Origin: Donghicola sp041224595
Lineage (GTDB): Bacteria; Pseudomonadota; Alphaproteobacteria; Rhodobacterales; Rhodobacteraceae
Direction: 5' to 3'
DNA: 64,000 nt
Assembly (NCBI RefSeq): GCF_041224595.1
Contig: NZ_JBGFGN010000135.1
Coordinates: forward strand, 1-64,000
Shown here: positions 44,369 through 52,916 of the stretch, in pieces
How the letters are laid out: each line of letters begins with the position of its first letter
Numbering within the stretch: the stretch's first letter is position 1
Position numbers and translations under genes: made by a program
Notes under the pieces: generated by a model
What the model saw: only the letters and a program-made list of their open reading frames with translations
Told to the model about the DNA's origin: nothing
The model's database searches: none

Positions 44369-44728
44369 TTAGGCCACGAGACGCTCGATACAATCCATCA
44401 GCGCCGACGTCGACGAGGGCTTGCGGATCAAAGGTTCCTCGGTCTTACGGAACGACACGGACGAGGGCGCCTCTGCGGTGATAAATGCGATCGGGATATT
44501 CCGTTCGCGTAGTATCTTGGCGATCCCTTCGGTGGTTTTTCCATGGCCGAGATTTACGTCAAGCAAGGCTGCGTCAATATTGTCCTCGCGGGCGGCACGC
44601 TCTGCATGTTTGAGGCGAGAGCAGGGCCCGACCACTGCAAAACCGTGGTCTTCGATAATCTCTGTGAGGTCGAGCGCCAAGATCACTTCGTCTTCCACGA
44701 CGAGGACGCGACGGTTGCCATCGCTCAT
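44369..44728 (-). CDS. Single-domain response regulator
   Basis: 119 residues: a receiver domain only, with VVEDEVILALDL at the N-terminus, phospho-acceptor Asp near 52 in DAALLDVNLG, the Thr/Ala switch in IAFITAEA, and KPSST near the end. Start at 44728 follows AGGAGG. It lies 2 bp after the HWE kinase gene and is its probable partner. With no output domain, it likely acts through protein contacts. Confidence 0.9.
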   Translation of the reverse strand: MSDGNRRVLVVEDEVILALDLTEIIEDHGFAVVGPCSRLKHAERAAREDNIDAALLDVNLGHGKTTEGIAKILRERNIPIAFITAEAPSSVSFRKTEEPLIRKPSSTSALMDCIERLVA

Positions 44729-44730
44729 AG

Positions 44731-45945
44731 TTATTCCTCCTCGATCGGGACGATACATGTCCATGTCACACCTGCCTCTTTAAAATCCATCTCAACGGTG
44801 CCCCCGGTTTCAAGAGCAATTGCCCGGTTCGTAATGAACGACCCGAAGCCCTTCCGCTCAGTTTTAACGACCGTAGGACCGTTAAGTTCCGACCAATTTA
44901 CGATCAGAGACGGGACATCATCAATATCTTGGAGTTCCCAAGTCAGAGTTACACGTCCTTCGGGAACGCTGAGTGCCCCATATTTGATCGCATTGGTTGC
45001 CAATTCGTAAAACGCCATGGAGAACGCCAAGGCTTCTCCGCTGTTAATCTCATGGGCTGGACCGCTGTAGGACACACGACCCGGAGCCACATGATCCACG
45101 ATATCTGCAACCACCTGCCGGAAGTCGCCGGATTGCCACTTGGTATCCATCAATCGCCCGTGCGCTGCGGCATAAGCATCCAAACGATGATCCAGAGTGC
45201 GCCGTACGTGCGGTTCTACCGAACTGTAGCGCAGGGATTGGTTCACAATCGATTTCACCACGCTGAAGGCATTCTTGACCCGATGATTCAACTCGCGGAT
45301 CAGAATTTGCTGGGTGTCCTGAAGTTTGCGCTCGCGATCTATATCGATCAGGGCAACGGCTGCACCGATCCGGTTCCCATCGGCATCCAGCACGGGGCGG
45401 CCGATGATCCGCAGCCAAAACTGGGTATCGTCGCCGCGCAAATATTGTACGTCCAACTCGGAATAATCTGCGCCGGCCAAAACGCGGGCCAGTGGATATT
45501 CCTGAACCTCGACTTTGCTGCCGTCCGCGTGGAAGGCGGTCCAGGCACGGTAATCAGCGACATTTTCGGAAAAGTGGATGGGATGGCGCAACATCTCTTC
45601 CACCAGATGATTGCCATAAGTGATCTTCCCGCTTGCATCTGCGATCAAAATGCCGACCGGGGCGGTTTGGACCATTGCCTCGAATTCCAGCAGCTTGGTG
45701 CGCTTGGTGCTTAGCCGAAGAGCCTGCGCCGCGTTCTCGGCCTCTAGCTCAGCGATGCGCTGCTTCAGCTCTTCAATTTCGTCCGGCCGATCCACAGAAA
45801 TGTCTGCTGGGGGATGGGGCGTGTTGGTCAAAGGGCTAACTCTCATGGCGGGCCTATCTGTTAGCGAGTGTGGCTTGTCAGGTAGGTTTCGGTGTTCAAA
45901 AGCAAGGCTGTCAGCATCACTTGGCTGTGACCGTCTGTCTTGCAT
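44731..45945 (-). CDS. HWE-family sensor histidine kinase with PAS domain
   Basis: Up to 404 residues. A coiled coil (about 55-90) precedes a PAS domain (VQTAPVGILIADASGKITYGN...LDADGNRIGAAVALIDI). The H-box ELNHRVKNAFSVVKSIV and a TLTWEL segment identify the HWE subgroup. No membrane segment, so it is a soluble sensor; PAS type suggests light, redox or small-ligand sensing. The start is uncertain: ATG 45945 overlaps the lacI 3' end by 29 bp, while ATG 45846 would shorten it by 33 residues; neither has a good ribosome site. Confidence 0.82.
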   Translation of the reverse strand: MQDRRSQPSDADSLAFEHRNLPDKPHSLTDRPAMRVSPLTNTPHPPADISVDRPDEIEELKQRIAELEAENAAQALRLSTKRTKLLEFEAMVQTAPVGILIADASGKITYGNHLVEEMLRHPIHFSENVADYRAWTAFHADGSKVEVQEYPLARVLAGADYSELDVQYLRGDDTQFWLRIIGRPVLDADGNRIGAAVALIDIDRERKLQDTQQILIRELNHRVKNAFSVVKSIVNQSLRYSSVEPHVRRTLDHRLDAYAAAHGRLMDTKWQSGDFRQVVADIVDHVAPGRVSYSGPAHEINSGEALAFSMAFYELATNAIKYGALSVPEGRVTLTWELQDIDDVPSLIVNWSELNGPTVVKTERKGFGSFITNRAIALETGGTVEMDFKEAGVTWTCIVPIEEE

Positions 45946-46936
45946 CTATAACATGCTGAATCGGGACAGTTTTCAAGAGAGGATCGTTTGCAACCTTGGT
46001 TCCGTGACGTGACAGAATGGCTTTGGCTGCGGCCGTTCCGATATCGCGTCGCGACGTTCGGGTCGTCGCAATCGGTGTAGGAAGGCTTGCCACTAGGTCG
46101 AGCCCGTTGAACCCCGCGAGGATCACTTGATCAGGAACCCTTATGTGGCGCTCCATACAGTGAAAGGCCCCACCGATCGCTAGGTCGTCGTTCGAATAGT
46201 AGATCACATCAAGAGAGGGATGAGCCGCCAGCAACGCGGCCGTCATCGTTTTGCCTGCCGCGACCGAAGAGCGCTCGGTGCTGGTTTGTTGCGGAACCTC
46301 GGTAATACCGTTCTTGGCTAGGGTGTTCAGATAGCCATCGCGCCGCTTGATTGCGCGGGTGTCGCGGTCAAGCGCGCAGCCCACGTAGCCAAATCGTTTG
46401 CGATCCTGCTTGATCAGAAGATCGGCCATGCCCGCACCGGCCTCGTGTTGAGAAAAACCGACGCACAGATCGACAGCTGCGCCATCCGTGTCCATGATCT
46501 GAACAACTGGCAGAGTTGCCGCCTTCAGTAGGGCCCGCGTTTGGGCATCTTGATCCAAGCCTGTCACGATCAGCCCCGCAGGCCGCCACGATAGCATTTG
46601 CCGCACCAGAAGGTATTCACGCTCTGGATCGTATCCGGTGACCCCAAAAAACGGCTGCAAGCCAGTGCCGGCAATCGCGTCCTCAATGCCGGACATAACC
46701 TCGGAAAAGACGATGTTGGACAGGGACGGGACCACCACGCCGATTAGGTCGGTGCGGCTGTTCGCCAGACTGGCGGCGACGTGGTTGCCCATATACCCCA
46801 GATCAGCTGCAATCTTGCGCACGCGTTCGACGGTCTTTGGCGACACGTCCTTGGCACCCCGCATCGCGCGCGAGGCTGTCATCTTGCTCACGCCGGCGGC
46901 GGCGGCCACGTCGGCCAAGGTGACTTTGCTGTGCAT
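45917..46936 (-). CDS. LacI/GntR-type repressor of the threonate operon
   Basis: 339 residues: LacI helix-turn-helix (VTLADVAAAAGVSKMTASRAMRGAKDVSPKTVERVRKIAADLGY) and a periplasmic-binding-like effector domain (DLIGVVVPSLSNIVFSEVMSGIED). Start taken as ATG 46936; GTG 46945 is possible. It is divergent from ltnD, and a GntR/LacI-type operator lies between them (47027-47038), which suggests repression of both genes released by a tetronate or its derivative. Confidence 0.88.
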   Translation of the reverse strand: MHSKVTLADVAAAAGVSKMTASRAMRGAKDVSPKTVERVRKIAADLGYMGNHVAASLANSRTDLIGVVVPSLSNIVFSEVMSGIEDAIAGTGLQPFFGVTGYDPEREYLLVRQMLSWRPAGLIVTGLDQDAQTRALLKAATLPVVQIMDTDGAAVDLCVGFSQHEAGAGMADLLIKQDRKRFGYVGCALDRDTRAIKRRDGYLNTLAKNGITEVPQQTSTERSSVAAGKTMTAALLAAHPSLDVIYYSNDDLAIGGAFHCMERHIRVPDQVILAGFNGLDLVASLPTPIATTRTSRRDIGTAAAKAILSRHGTKVANDPLLKTVPIQHVIDARQTVTAK

Positions 46937-47026
46937 CGGTTTCACTTTTCCAATCGCGATTTCGCTTTTCTACACGGGAAGCAGGCTTGACGCACCCCTC
47001 AATGCTGACTACCCCTAGTGCCCAAC

Positions 47027-47038
47027 GGTACCGGTAAC
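47027..47038. promoter_or_regulatory. LacI/GntR-type operator
   Basis: GGTACCGGTAAC matches the core of the gluconate-repressor type site (TTACCGGTAA) with one mismatch and has the CpG centre typical of LacI-family operators. It lies 44 bp before the ltnD start and 91 bp from the lacI start, so one site can control both divergent genes. Confidence 0.65.
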
Positions 47039-47081
47039 GGAAATAACGTCAAGCCGGTGGCTCATGTTCGGAGGAGGGACT

Positions 47082-47984
47082 ATGGGACAAAATTACAAAG
47101 TGGCCGTGATTGGCCTTGGGTCGATGGGATACGGGGTTGCAAGTTCGCTGCTACGGGCAGGGCTGTCCGTTTACGGCTACGACATCAACGAAGCGCAAAT
47201 GGCTAAATTCCGCGAGGCTGGCGGCGCCGAGGGGGCGTTGGCGGATGTGGCCGTGGATTTGGACGCTGTGGTCACCGTAGTCCTGAACGCTCCGCAGACC
47301 GAAGCTGTCCTGTTTGGCGATGGCGGCGTGGTCCCGATGCTGCGCAAGGGCGCGGCGGTCATGAGCTGCGCCACAGTCGCCCCCGATTTCGCCCGCAAGA
47401 TGGAGGCGCAATGCGCCGAAACGGGTGTCCTCTATCTGGATGCGCCGATCTCTGGCGGCCCGATCCGTGCGGCCGATGGCGCGCTCTCGGTTCTGGCATC
47501 GGGCACTGCGGAAACTTTCGCGGCTCTGAAACCCGCTCTCGATGGCATGGCAAGCGACGTCTTCGAGATGGGCGACAGCGCCGGTGCAGGCAGCGCGATG
47601 AAGGCTGTGAACCAGTTGCTCGTTGGTGTGCACATTGCGACCATGGCCGAAGCACTGACCTTTGGCATGACCCAAGGCGTCGACCCCAAGCGGTTCTACG
47701 AGGTCATCACCAAATCCGCTGGCAATTCGTGGGCGCTCGAGAACCGGACGCCTCACATTATCGACAACGACTATTCCCCCAAAAGTCAGGTCAACATCTG
47801 GCCCAAAGACCTTGGTATCGTGCAAGACATCGCGCGTTCGGCCCAATTCAGCGCGCCAATTTCCGGCGCGGCGCTCCAGATGTATTTGGCGGCGCAGGGC
47901 ATGGGCCTTGGGGCCGAAGATGATGCCGCAGTGGCCAAGGTCTATGCGGCGATGGCGGGGCTCACTCTTCCTGGACAGGAGTAA
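47082..47984 (+). CDS. ltnD: L-threonate dehydrogenase
   Basis: 300 residues, beta-hydroxyacid dehydrogenase family. It would oxidise L-threonate to 2-oxo-tetronate. NAD motif VIGLGSMGYGVASSLLRAG, substrate loop DAPISGGPIRAADGALSVLASG, and the catalytic lysine in GSAMKAVNQLLVGVHIATMAEAL. Start supported by GGAGGAGG. It begins the ltnD-otnK-otnC-otnI operon, whose composition identifies the pathway better than the dehydrogenase alone. Confidence 0.9.
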   Translation: MGQNYKVAVIGLGSMGYGVASSLLRAGLSVYGYDINEAQMAKFREAGGAEGALADVAVDLDAVVTVVLNAPQTEAVLFGDGGVVPMLRKGAAVMSCATVAPDFARKMEAQCAETGVLYLDAPISGGPIRAADGALSVLASGTAETFAALKPALDGMASDVFEMGDSAGAGSAMKAVNQLLVGVHIATMAEALTFGMTQGVDPKRFYEVITKSAGNSWALENRTPHIIDNDYSPKSQVNIWPKDLGIVQDIARSAQFSAPISGAALQMYLAAQGMGLGAEDDAAVAKVYAAMAGLTLPGQE

Positions 47985-47986
47985 CT

Positions 47987-49252
47987 ATGACCGTACTTGG
48001 CTGTATTGCCGACGATTTTACCGGTGCCACTGATTTGGCAGGCCTCTTGGCCCGCTCCGGCGTGCGTGTGTCCTTGCGCATGGGCATTCCCGACGAGGCG
48101 CCCTCTGACACCGCCCCGTTCGAGGTGATTGCCCTGAAATGCCGGACGGCCCCTGTGGCCGATGCCGTTGCTGAATGCCGCCGTGCCTTGGACTGGCTAA
48201 AGCAAGCAGGCGCAGAGCGGTTTTTCTGGAAATACTGCTCGACTTTTGACAGCACGGCCGAGGGCAATATCGGCCCCGTGGCCGAGGCCCTGATGGCCGA
48301 TCTGGACGCCAAGCAGACCATGTATTGTCCCGCGTTTCCTGAAAACGGGCGCGCGATTTTCATGGGCAACCTTTTTGTCGGTGAGCAGCCCTTGGCCGAA
48401 AGCCCGATGAAAGATCACCCCCTGACGCCCATGCGCGACAGCAACTTGATGCGCTTGCTGGCACCGCAGGTTTCGGGGCAGGTGGGGCTGGCCAATCGCT
48501 TGACCGTCGCCCGCGGCGCTGACGCGCTGCGCGAACGTCTGTCAGAACTCGAAGGCGCGGGCGTCGCGCATGTTGTGATCGACGCTGTGGCGGACGATGA
48601 TCTCTACACCATTGCCGCTGCGTGTCGTGATATGCCGTTGATGACCGGCGGGAGTGCGGTCGCGATGCCCTTGCCCGATCTCTATGTGCGTGACGGGGTG
48701 CTGTCAGCGGATGCCGAGAAAGCCGTGCGTCCGGATTTGCCCGAAAAGACCATCATTCTGTCTGGCAGTTGTTCGGCCATGACCCGCGCGCAGGTGAGCG
48801 CGTATTCGGTCAATGCTCCCAGCTACCGTCTAGATGCCTTCGACTTAGAGAAACGTGGAATTGGTCCGGTGCTGACGTGGCTTTCGAAACAGGATTTGAG
48901 CAAAGCGCCCCTGATCTACGCCACCGCAGAGCCGGATCAGGTGCGCAAGGCGCAAGAGGCCTTTGGCGGCCCGCAAGTGGGGGCGATGATCGAAGATGCG
49001 CTGGCCGAATTGGCCCAAGCAGCTTTCAGTGCAGGGGCGCGGCGGTTCGTGGTCGCTGGAGGTGAAACCAGCGGTGCTGTTACACAAGCGCTAGGGGTCA
49101 CCCGTTTGGACATCGGCCAAGAGATCGCGCCCGGCGTGCCGTGGACCTATACCGAGAGCGAAGGCGAAAAGATTGCTTTGACCCTCAAATCCGGCAACTT
49201 TGGCAAAGAAGAGTTCTTTGCGGACGCGCTTGCTGTGCTGGAGGATCAATGA
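47987..49252 (+). CDS. otnK: 3-oxo-tetronate kinase (DUF1537 family)
   Basis: 421 residues. It phosphorylates 3-oxo-tetronate at O4. N-terminal substrate domain begins CIADDFTGATDLAGLLARSG; GNLFVGEQPLAESPMKDHPLTPMRDSNL and TGGSAVA follow; nucleotide-binding loop VVAGGETSGAVTQALG near the C-terminus. 2 bp after ltnD and ATGA overlap with otnC. Confidence 0.93.
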   Translation: MTVLGCIADDFTGATDLAGLLARSGVRVSLRMGIPDEAPSDTAPFEVIALKCRTAPVADAVAECRRALDWLKQAGAERFFWKYCSTFDSTAEGNIGPVAEALMADLDAKQTMYCPAFPENGRAIFMGNLFVGEQPLAESPMKDHPLTPMRDSNLMRLLAPQVSGQVGLANRLTVARGADALRERLSELEGAGVAHVVIDAVADDDLYTIAAACRDMPLMTGGSAVAMPLPDLYVRDGVLSADAEKAVRPDLPEKTIILSGSCSAMTRAQVSAYSVNAPSYRLDAFDLEKRGIGPVLTWLSKQDLSKAPLIYATAEPDQVRKAQEAFGGPQVGAMIEDALAELAQAAFSAGARRFVVAGGETSGAVTQALGVTRLDIGQEIAPGVPWTYTESEGEKIALTLKSGNFGKEEFFADALAVLEDQ

Positions 49253-49896
49253 CCGAAGAAACCAAGCTGCGCGAAGAGATGTGCCTGCTGGCCAAATCCC
49301 TGTTTGACCGCGGTCTGACGGGGGGCTCGACCGGCAACATTTCGGCGCGGACGCCGGACGGGGGGCTCTTGGTGTCGCCTACCGGGACGAGCTTCGGACG
49401 GCTTGATCCGGCGCGGCTGTCGCGGTTCGACGCAAATGGTACCCTGATTGGCGGCGATAAACCGACCAAGGAAATGCCGCTCCATTCGGCCTTTTACGAG
49501 ACGCGGAACAAGACCGGCGCGGTGGTTCACCTGCACTCCTGCCACTCGGTCGCGTGGTCCCTGATGCCCGAGGTGGACGAGGATAACTTTCTGCCGCCGC
49601 TGACCCCCTATGCGATCATGAAACTGGGCAAGGTCAAGCTTCTGCCCTTCTTTATCCCCGGAGATCCGGCGATGGGCGATGCGGTGCGCGGGCTGGCGGG
49701 GAAACGCAGTGCGGTGATGCTTGCTAACCATGGCCCCGTCGTTGCGGGCAAGGATGTGGAGGCCGCCTGCAACGCCATCGAAGAACTCGAAGACACCGCG
49801 CGGCTAGCCATCCTGATGCGCGGCTATGATGCAAAGATGCTGAGCCCCGAAATGGTCCAGCAGATCGTGACCAAATATGATGTGGAGTGGGACTGA
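49249..49896 (+). CDS. otnC: 3-oxo-tetronate 4-phosphate decarboxylase (class II aldolase fold)
   Basis: 215 residues. It decarboxylates 3-oxo-tetronate 4-phosphate to dihydroxyacetone phosphate. The class II aldolase/adducin motifs are GLTGGSTGNISART, SPTGTSFG, and the zinc histidines in VVHLHSCHSVA and MLANHGPVVAGKDVEAA. Start chosen at the ATGA overlap with otnK. Confidence 0.92.
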   Translation: MTEETKLREEMCLLAKSLFDRGLTGGSTGNISARTPDGGLLVSPTGTSFGRLDPARLSRFDANGTLIGGDKPTKEMPLHSAFYETRNKTGAVVHLHSCHSVAWSLMPEVDEDNFLPPLTPYAIMKLGKVKLLPFFIPGDPAMGDAVRGLAGKRSAVMLANHGPVVAGKDVEAACNAIEELEDTARLAILMRGYDAKMLSPEMVQQIVTKYDVEWD

Positions 49897-50657
49897 TGAA
49901 ATTTTCTGCCAACCTCGGGTTCCTCTGGCGGGAACTGGACTTGTCCGACGCTATCCGCGCCGCGAAAGAGGCCGGATTTTCGGATGTGGAATGCCACTGG
50001 CCCTATGACACCCCCGCCAAACAGGTGCGCGAGGCGCTCAAGGAAACTGGCATGACCATGCTGGGGCTGAACACCCATCCGGGCGATCTGGATGACGGGG
50101 ATTTCGGCCTGTGTGCGCTGCCCGACCGCATGGACGAGGGGCGCGCCGCCATCGACCAAGCCGTCGCCTATGCCAACGCCACGGGCACCAAGTGCATCCA
50201 TGTCATGGCAGGTAAAGCCAAGGGGGCAGACGCTGCCAAAGCCTTTGTCCAGAACCTGCGCTATGCCTGTGAGCGAGCGGCCCCATTCGGCATCACCATC
50301 CTGATCGAACCCCTGAACACCTATGACGTGCCGGGGTACTTCCTGACCTCGACTGCCGAGGCGCAACGGATCATCGACATGGTGGACGAGCCGAACATCA
50401 AGATCATGTTCGACTGCTATCATATGCAGCTGATGCAAGGCGATCTGACCAACACGTTGCGCGACTTGCTCCCCAAAATCGGGCACATCCAGATCGCCTC
50501 GGTCCCCGACCGTGCGCAGCCGGATCACGGCGAGTTGGACTATAGCTATGTCTTGCAACTGATTGCCGAACTTGGATATTCCGCGCCCATCGGCGCCGAG
50601 TACAAACCGACCAAGCCCACTGATCAAACGCTAGGTTGGCTGAAAAACTATCTCTGA
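49896..50657 (+). CDS. otnI: 2-oxo-tetronate isomerase (hydroxypyruvate isomerase family)
   Basis: 253 residues, TIM-barrel AP-endonuclease-2 superfamily. It interconverts 2-oxo- and 3-oxo-tetronate between LtnD/DenD and OtnK. Start MKFSANLGFLWRE; metal ligands in ILIEPLNTYDVPGYFL, IMFDCYHMQLMQGDLT, IQIASVPDRAQPDHGELDY and GAEYKPT. One-base overlap with otnC (TGATG). Last gene of the operon, followed by a terminator. Confidence 0.92.
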   Translation: MKFSANLGFLWRELDLSDAIRAAKEAGFSDVECHWPYDTPAKQVREALKETGMTMLGLNTHPGDLDDGDFGLCALPDRMDEGRAAIDQAVAYANATGTKCIHVMAGKAKGADAAKAFVQNLRYACERAAPFGITILIEPLNTYDVPGYFLTSTAEAQRIIDMVDEPNIKIMFDCYHMQLMQGDLTNTLRDLLPKIGHIQIASVPDRAQPDHGELDYSYVLQLIAELGYSAPIGAEYKPTKPTDQTLGWLKNYL

Positions 50658-50663
50658 AACACT

Positions 50664-50683
50664 CCCCGAAACTCGGGGCTTTT
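50664..50683 (+). terminator. Terminator of the threonate operon
   Basis: CCCCGA and TCGGGG pair over AAC and are followed by CTTTTC, 6 bp after the otnI stop. Confidence 0.75.
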
Positions 50684-50695
50684 CAGGTTGGAAAT

Positions 50696-50709
50696 TTTGG
50701 TATACCAAA
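50696..50709. promoter_or_regulatory. GntR/FadR-type operator upstream of the aminotransferase operon
   Basis: TTTGGTATACCAAA is a perfect 14-bp palindrome. Its core TGGTATACCA is the form bound by FadR-subfamily GntR regulators such as UxuR/ExuR. The same core recurs at 60132-60147. The regulator gene is not in the window. Confidence 0.65.
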
Positions 50710-50721
50710 TTTCCAAACCCA

Positions 50722-50758
50722 GTCGGAGCGGGAAGGAGGGGCCCGCTCCGACACTTTT
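50722..50758 (+). promoter_or_regulatory. Leader hairpin with purine loop, possible attenuator
   Basis: GTCGGAGCGGG and CCCGCTCCGAC pair perfectly (11 bp) around the loop AAGGAGGGG and are followed by ACTTTT. It lies between the operator and the aminotransferase gene. It could be a second terminator for the otn operon or a conditional terminator in the leader of the next operon. Confidence 0.6.
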
Positions 50759-50780
50759 AATCAGCCTATGGGGAGGGACC

Positions 50781-51950
50781 ATGTCAGGCATGATTTTCGC
50801 CGACAGTCTGTCGCGTCTGGGAACCGAGTCCGCCTTTGTGGTGCTGGCGCGGGCACAGGCGCTGGCGCAGCAGGGCAAAGATATTATCAACCTCGGGATC
50901 GGGCAGCCGGATTTCAAAACGCCCCAACATATTTCCGAAGCCGCGATCAAGGCGATCCGCGACGGCCATCACGGGTATACGCCCGCAAATGGCCTGCCGG
51001 TGCTGCGAGAGGCCGTTGCCGCTGACCTGAACCGCCGTCATGGGGTCGAGGTGAACCCTGACAATGTGGTCGTCGTGCCGGGTGGCAAGCCCACCATGTT
51101 CTTTGCGGTGATGATGTTCGGCCAACCGGGCGTCGAGATCATGTATCCCAATCCGGGCTTCCCGATCTACGAATCCGTGATCAAGTACAGCGGCGCTACG
51201 CCTGTGCCGATTGCCTTGGAAGAGAAGAACGGATTTGCCTTCAGCGCTGAACAGGTTCTATCCCAGATCACCGAGCGCACCCGTCTGATCATCATCAACA
51301 GCCCCGCCAACCCCACGGGCGGCGTCACACCCAAAGAGGAAATCGACAAGCTGGTCGCTGGCCTGATGGATCACCCCCACGTGGCCCTGATGTCGGACGA
51401 GATTTACAGCAACATGCTCTATGGCGGGCGCGAACATGTCAGCCTGTTGCAATACCCCGAAATCCGCGATCGCCTGATCATGCTGGATGGCTGGTCCAAG
51501 ACCTATGCCATGACTGGCTGGCGCCTTGGCTATGCGGTCTGGCCGGATGCGGCGGTGGATCATGTGACGCGCCTTTGCATCAACGACCACTCTTGCGTGA
51601 ACGCACCGACCCAATTCGCGGGACTGGCCGCGCTGACCGGACCTCAGGACTGCGTGACCGATATGGTGGCCCAATTCGACGCGCGCCGCCATGTGATCGT
51701 CGATGCCCTAAATGACCTGCCCGGAGTGCGCTGCGCCGATGCGGCGGGGGCCTTCTACGCCTTCCCGAATATCGAGGGCACAGGCCTGACATCAAAAGAG
51801 GCGCAGGACAAATTTCTGGACGAGGCCGGGGTTGCGACCGTCGCGGGCACGTCCTTTGGCGCGTGGGGCGAAGGGTACTTGCGCTTCTCTTACGCGAATT
51901 CGACTGAGAACATTCTTGAAGCGATAAGCCGCATCAAGAAATTGCTCTAA
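50781..51950 (+). CDS. Class I pyridoxal-phosphate aminotransferase
   Basis: 389 residues, aspartate aminotransferase fold: INLGIGQPDFKTP, YTPANGLPVLREAVA, NSPANPTGGV, YSNMLYGG, PLP lysine in LDGWSKTYAMTGWRLGYAVWP, and the substrate Arg in GYLRFSYANS. Start follows GGGGAGGGA. It begins an operon with a hydroxyacid dehydrogenase and a HpcH-type aldolase; an amino-acid to 2-oxo-acid step in a glyoxylate/hydroxypyruvate-type pathway is possible, but the substrate is not evident. Confidence 0.9.
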   Translation: MSGMIFADSLSRLGTESAFVVLARAQALAQQGKDIINLGIGQPDFKTPQHISEAAIKAIRDGHHGYTPANGLPVLREAVAADLNRRHGVEVNPDNVVVVPGGKPTMFFAVMMFGQPGVEIMYPNPGFPIYESVIKYSGATPVPIALEEKNGFAFSAEQVLSQITERTRLIIINSPANPTGGVTPKEEIDKLVAGLMDHPHVALMSDEIYSNMLYGGREHVSLLQYPEIRDRLIMLDGWSKTYAMTGWRLGYAVWPDAAVDHVTRLCINDHSCVNAPTQFAGLAALTGPQDCVTDMVAQFDARRHVIVDALNDLPGVRCADAAGAFYAFPNIEGTGLTSKEAQDKFLDEAGVATVAGTSFGAWGEGYLRFSYANSTENILEAISRIKKLL

Positions 51951-51971
51951 ACCACGGAAAGGAAATGTGAA

Positions 51972-52916
51972 ATGTCCGATGTAAAACTGCTTGTCTGTGG
52001 TGCCTTCAACGAGGAAGAGCGCGCGCGGTTCGATGCGAATTACCCCAACGTTTATGCTGCGTCGCCTGACGATATCGCGGGCGTGGACGCGGATACCCGC
52101 GCGGGAATCACTGCAGTGGTGTTCAAAGGGCACGCACCCTTTGGCGAGGCGGCGATGGACCCGCTGGAAAACCTGGGCCTGATTGCGAACTTTGGTGTTG
52201 GCTATGACGCGATTGACGTGGCCGCTGCCAGCGAGCGCGGGATCAAAGTCACCAACACCCCCGATGTCCTGAATGACGACGTGGCGGATCTGGCGGTGGC
52301 CCTGATGCTGACCCAGACCCGCAACATGATCGAAGGCGATAACCTGACCCGCTCTGGCCGTTGGGCTGGCGGCGGAAGCCTCCCGTTGAACCGCAAGATG
52401 ACCGGTGGGACCGTGGGTATCTGCGGCCTTGGCCGCATTGGCCGCGAAATCGCCGACCGTCTGGCAGCGTTCAAGATGGACATCCACTACCATTCGCGCA
52501 GTGAAAAAGAGACCCCCGGCTGGACCTACCACGCGGGCCCCAAGAGCCTCGCCGAGGCGGTGGATTGGTACGTCGTCGCGCTGGTCGGCGGCAAGGAGAC
52601 CGAAGGCTATGTTAGCCGCGACGTGATTAACGCGCTCGGGAAAAACGGCGTGATCATCAATATCAGCCGCGGCACCACCATTGACGAAGAGGCGATGCTG
52701 GACGCGCTGGAAAGTGGCGCCATCGCGGGCGCGGGCCTTGATGTCTTTGTCAATGAACCCCATCTGAACGAAAGGTTCTACGATCTGAACAACGTGGTGC
52801 TTCAGCCGCACCAAGGGTCCGGCACCCACGAAACCCGCCGCGCCATGGCCGAGGTGCAGCTGTCTAATGTCACTGCGTTCATTGAAGGGAATGCTCTGGT
52901 TACGCCGGTGAACTGA
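51972..52916 (+). CDS. D-isomer-specific 2-hydroxyacid dehydrogenase (hydroxypyruvate/glyoxylate reductase-like)
   Basis: 314 residues. NAD motif GICGLGRIGREIADRLAAF near 140, catalytic Arg in INISRGTTIDEEAML, Glu in DVFVNEPHLNERF, and His in VVLQPHQGSGTHETR. The GFGVGYDAID-like region is present (LGLIANFGVGYDAIDVAAASERGIKVTNTPDVL). Reduction of hydroxypyruvate, glyoxylate or a sugar 2-oxo acid is likely. Stop overlaps the aldolase start. Confidence 0.9.
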   Translation: MSDVKLLVCGAFNEEERARFDANYPNVYAASPDDIAGVDADTRAGITAVVFKGHAPFGEAAMDPLENLGLIANFGVGYDAIDVAAASERGIKVTNTPDVLNDDVADLAVALMLTQTRNMIEGDNLTRSGRWAGGGSLPLNRKMTGGTVGICGLGRIGREIADRLAAFKMDIHYHSRSEKETPGWTYHAGPKSLAEAVDWYVVALVGGKETEGYVSRDVINALGKNGVIINISRGTTIDEEAMLDALESGAIAGAGLDVFVNEPHLNERFYDLNNVVLQPHQGSGTHETRRAMAEVQLSNVTAFIEGNALVTPVN

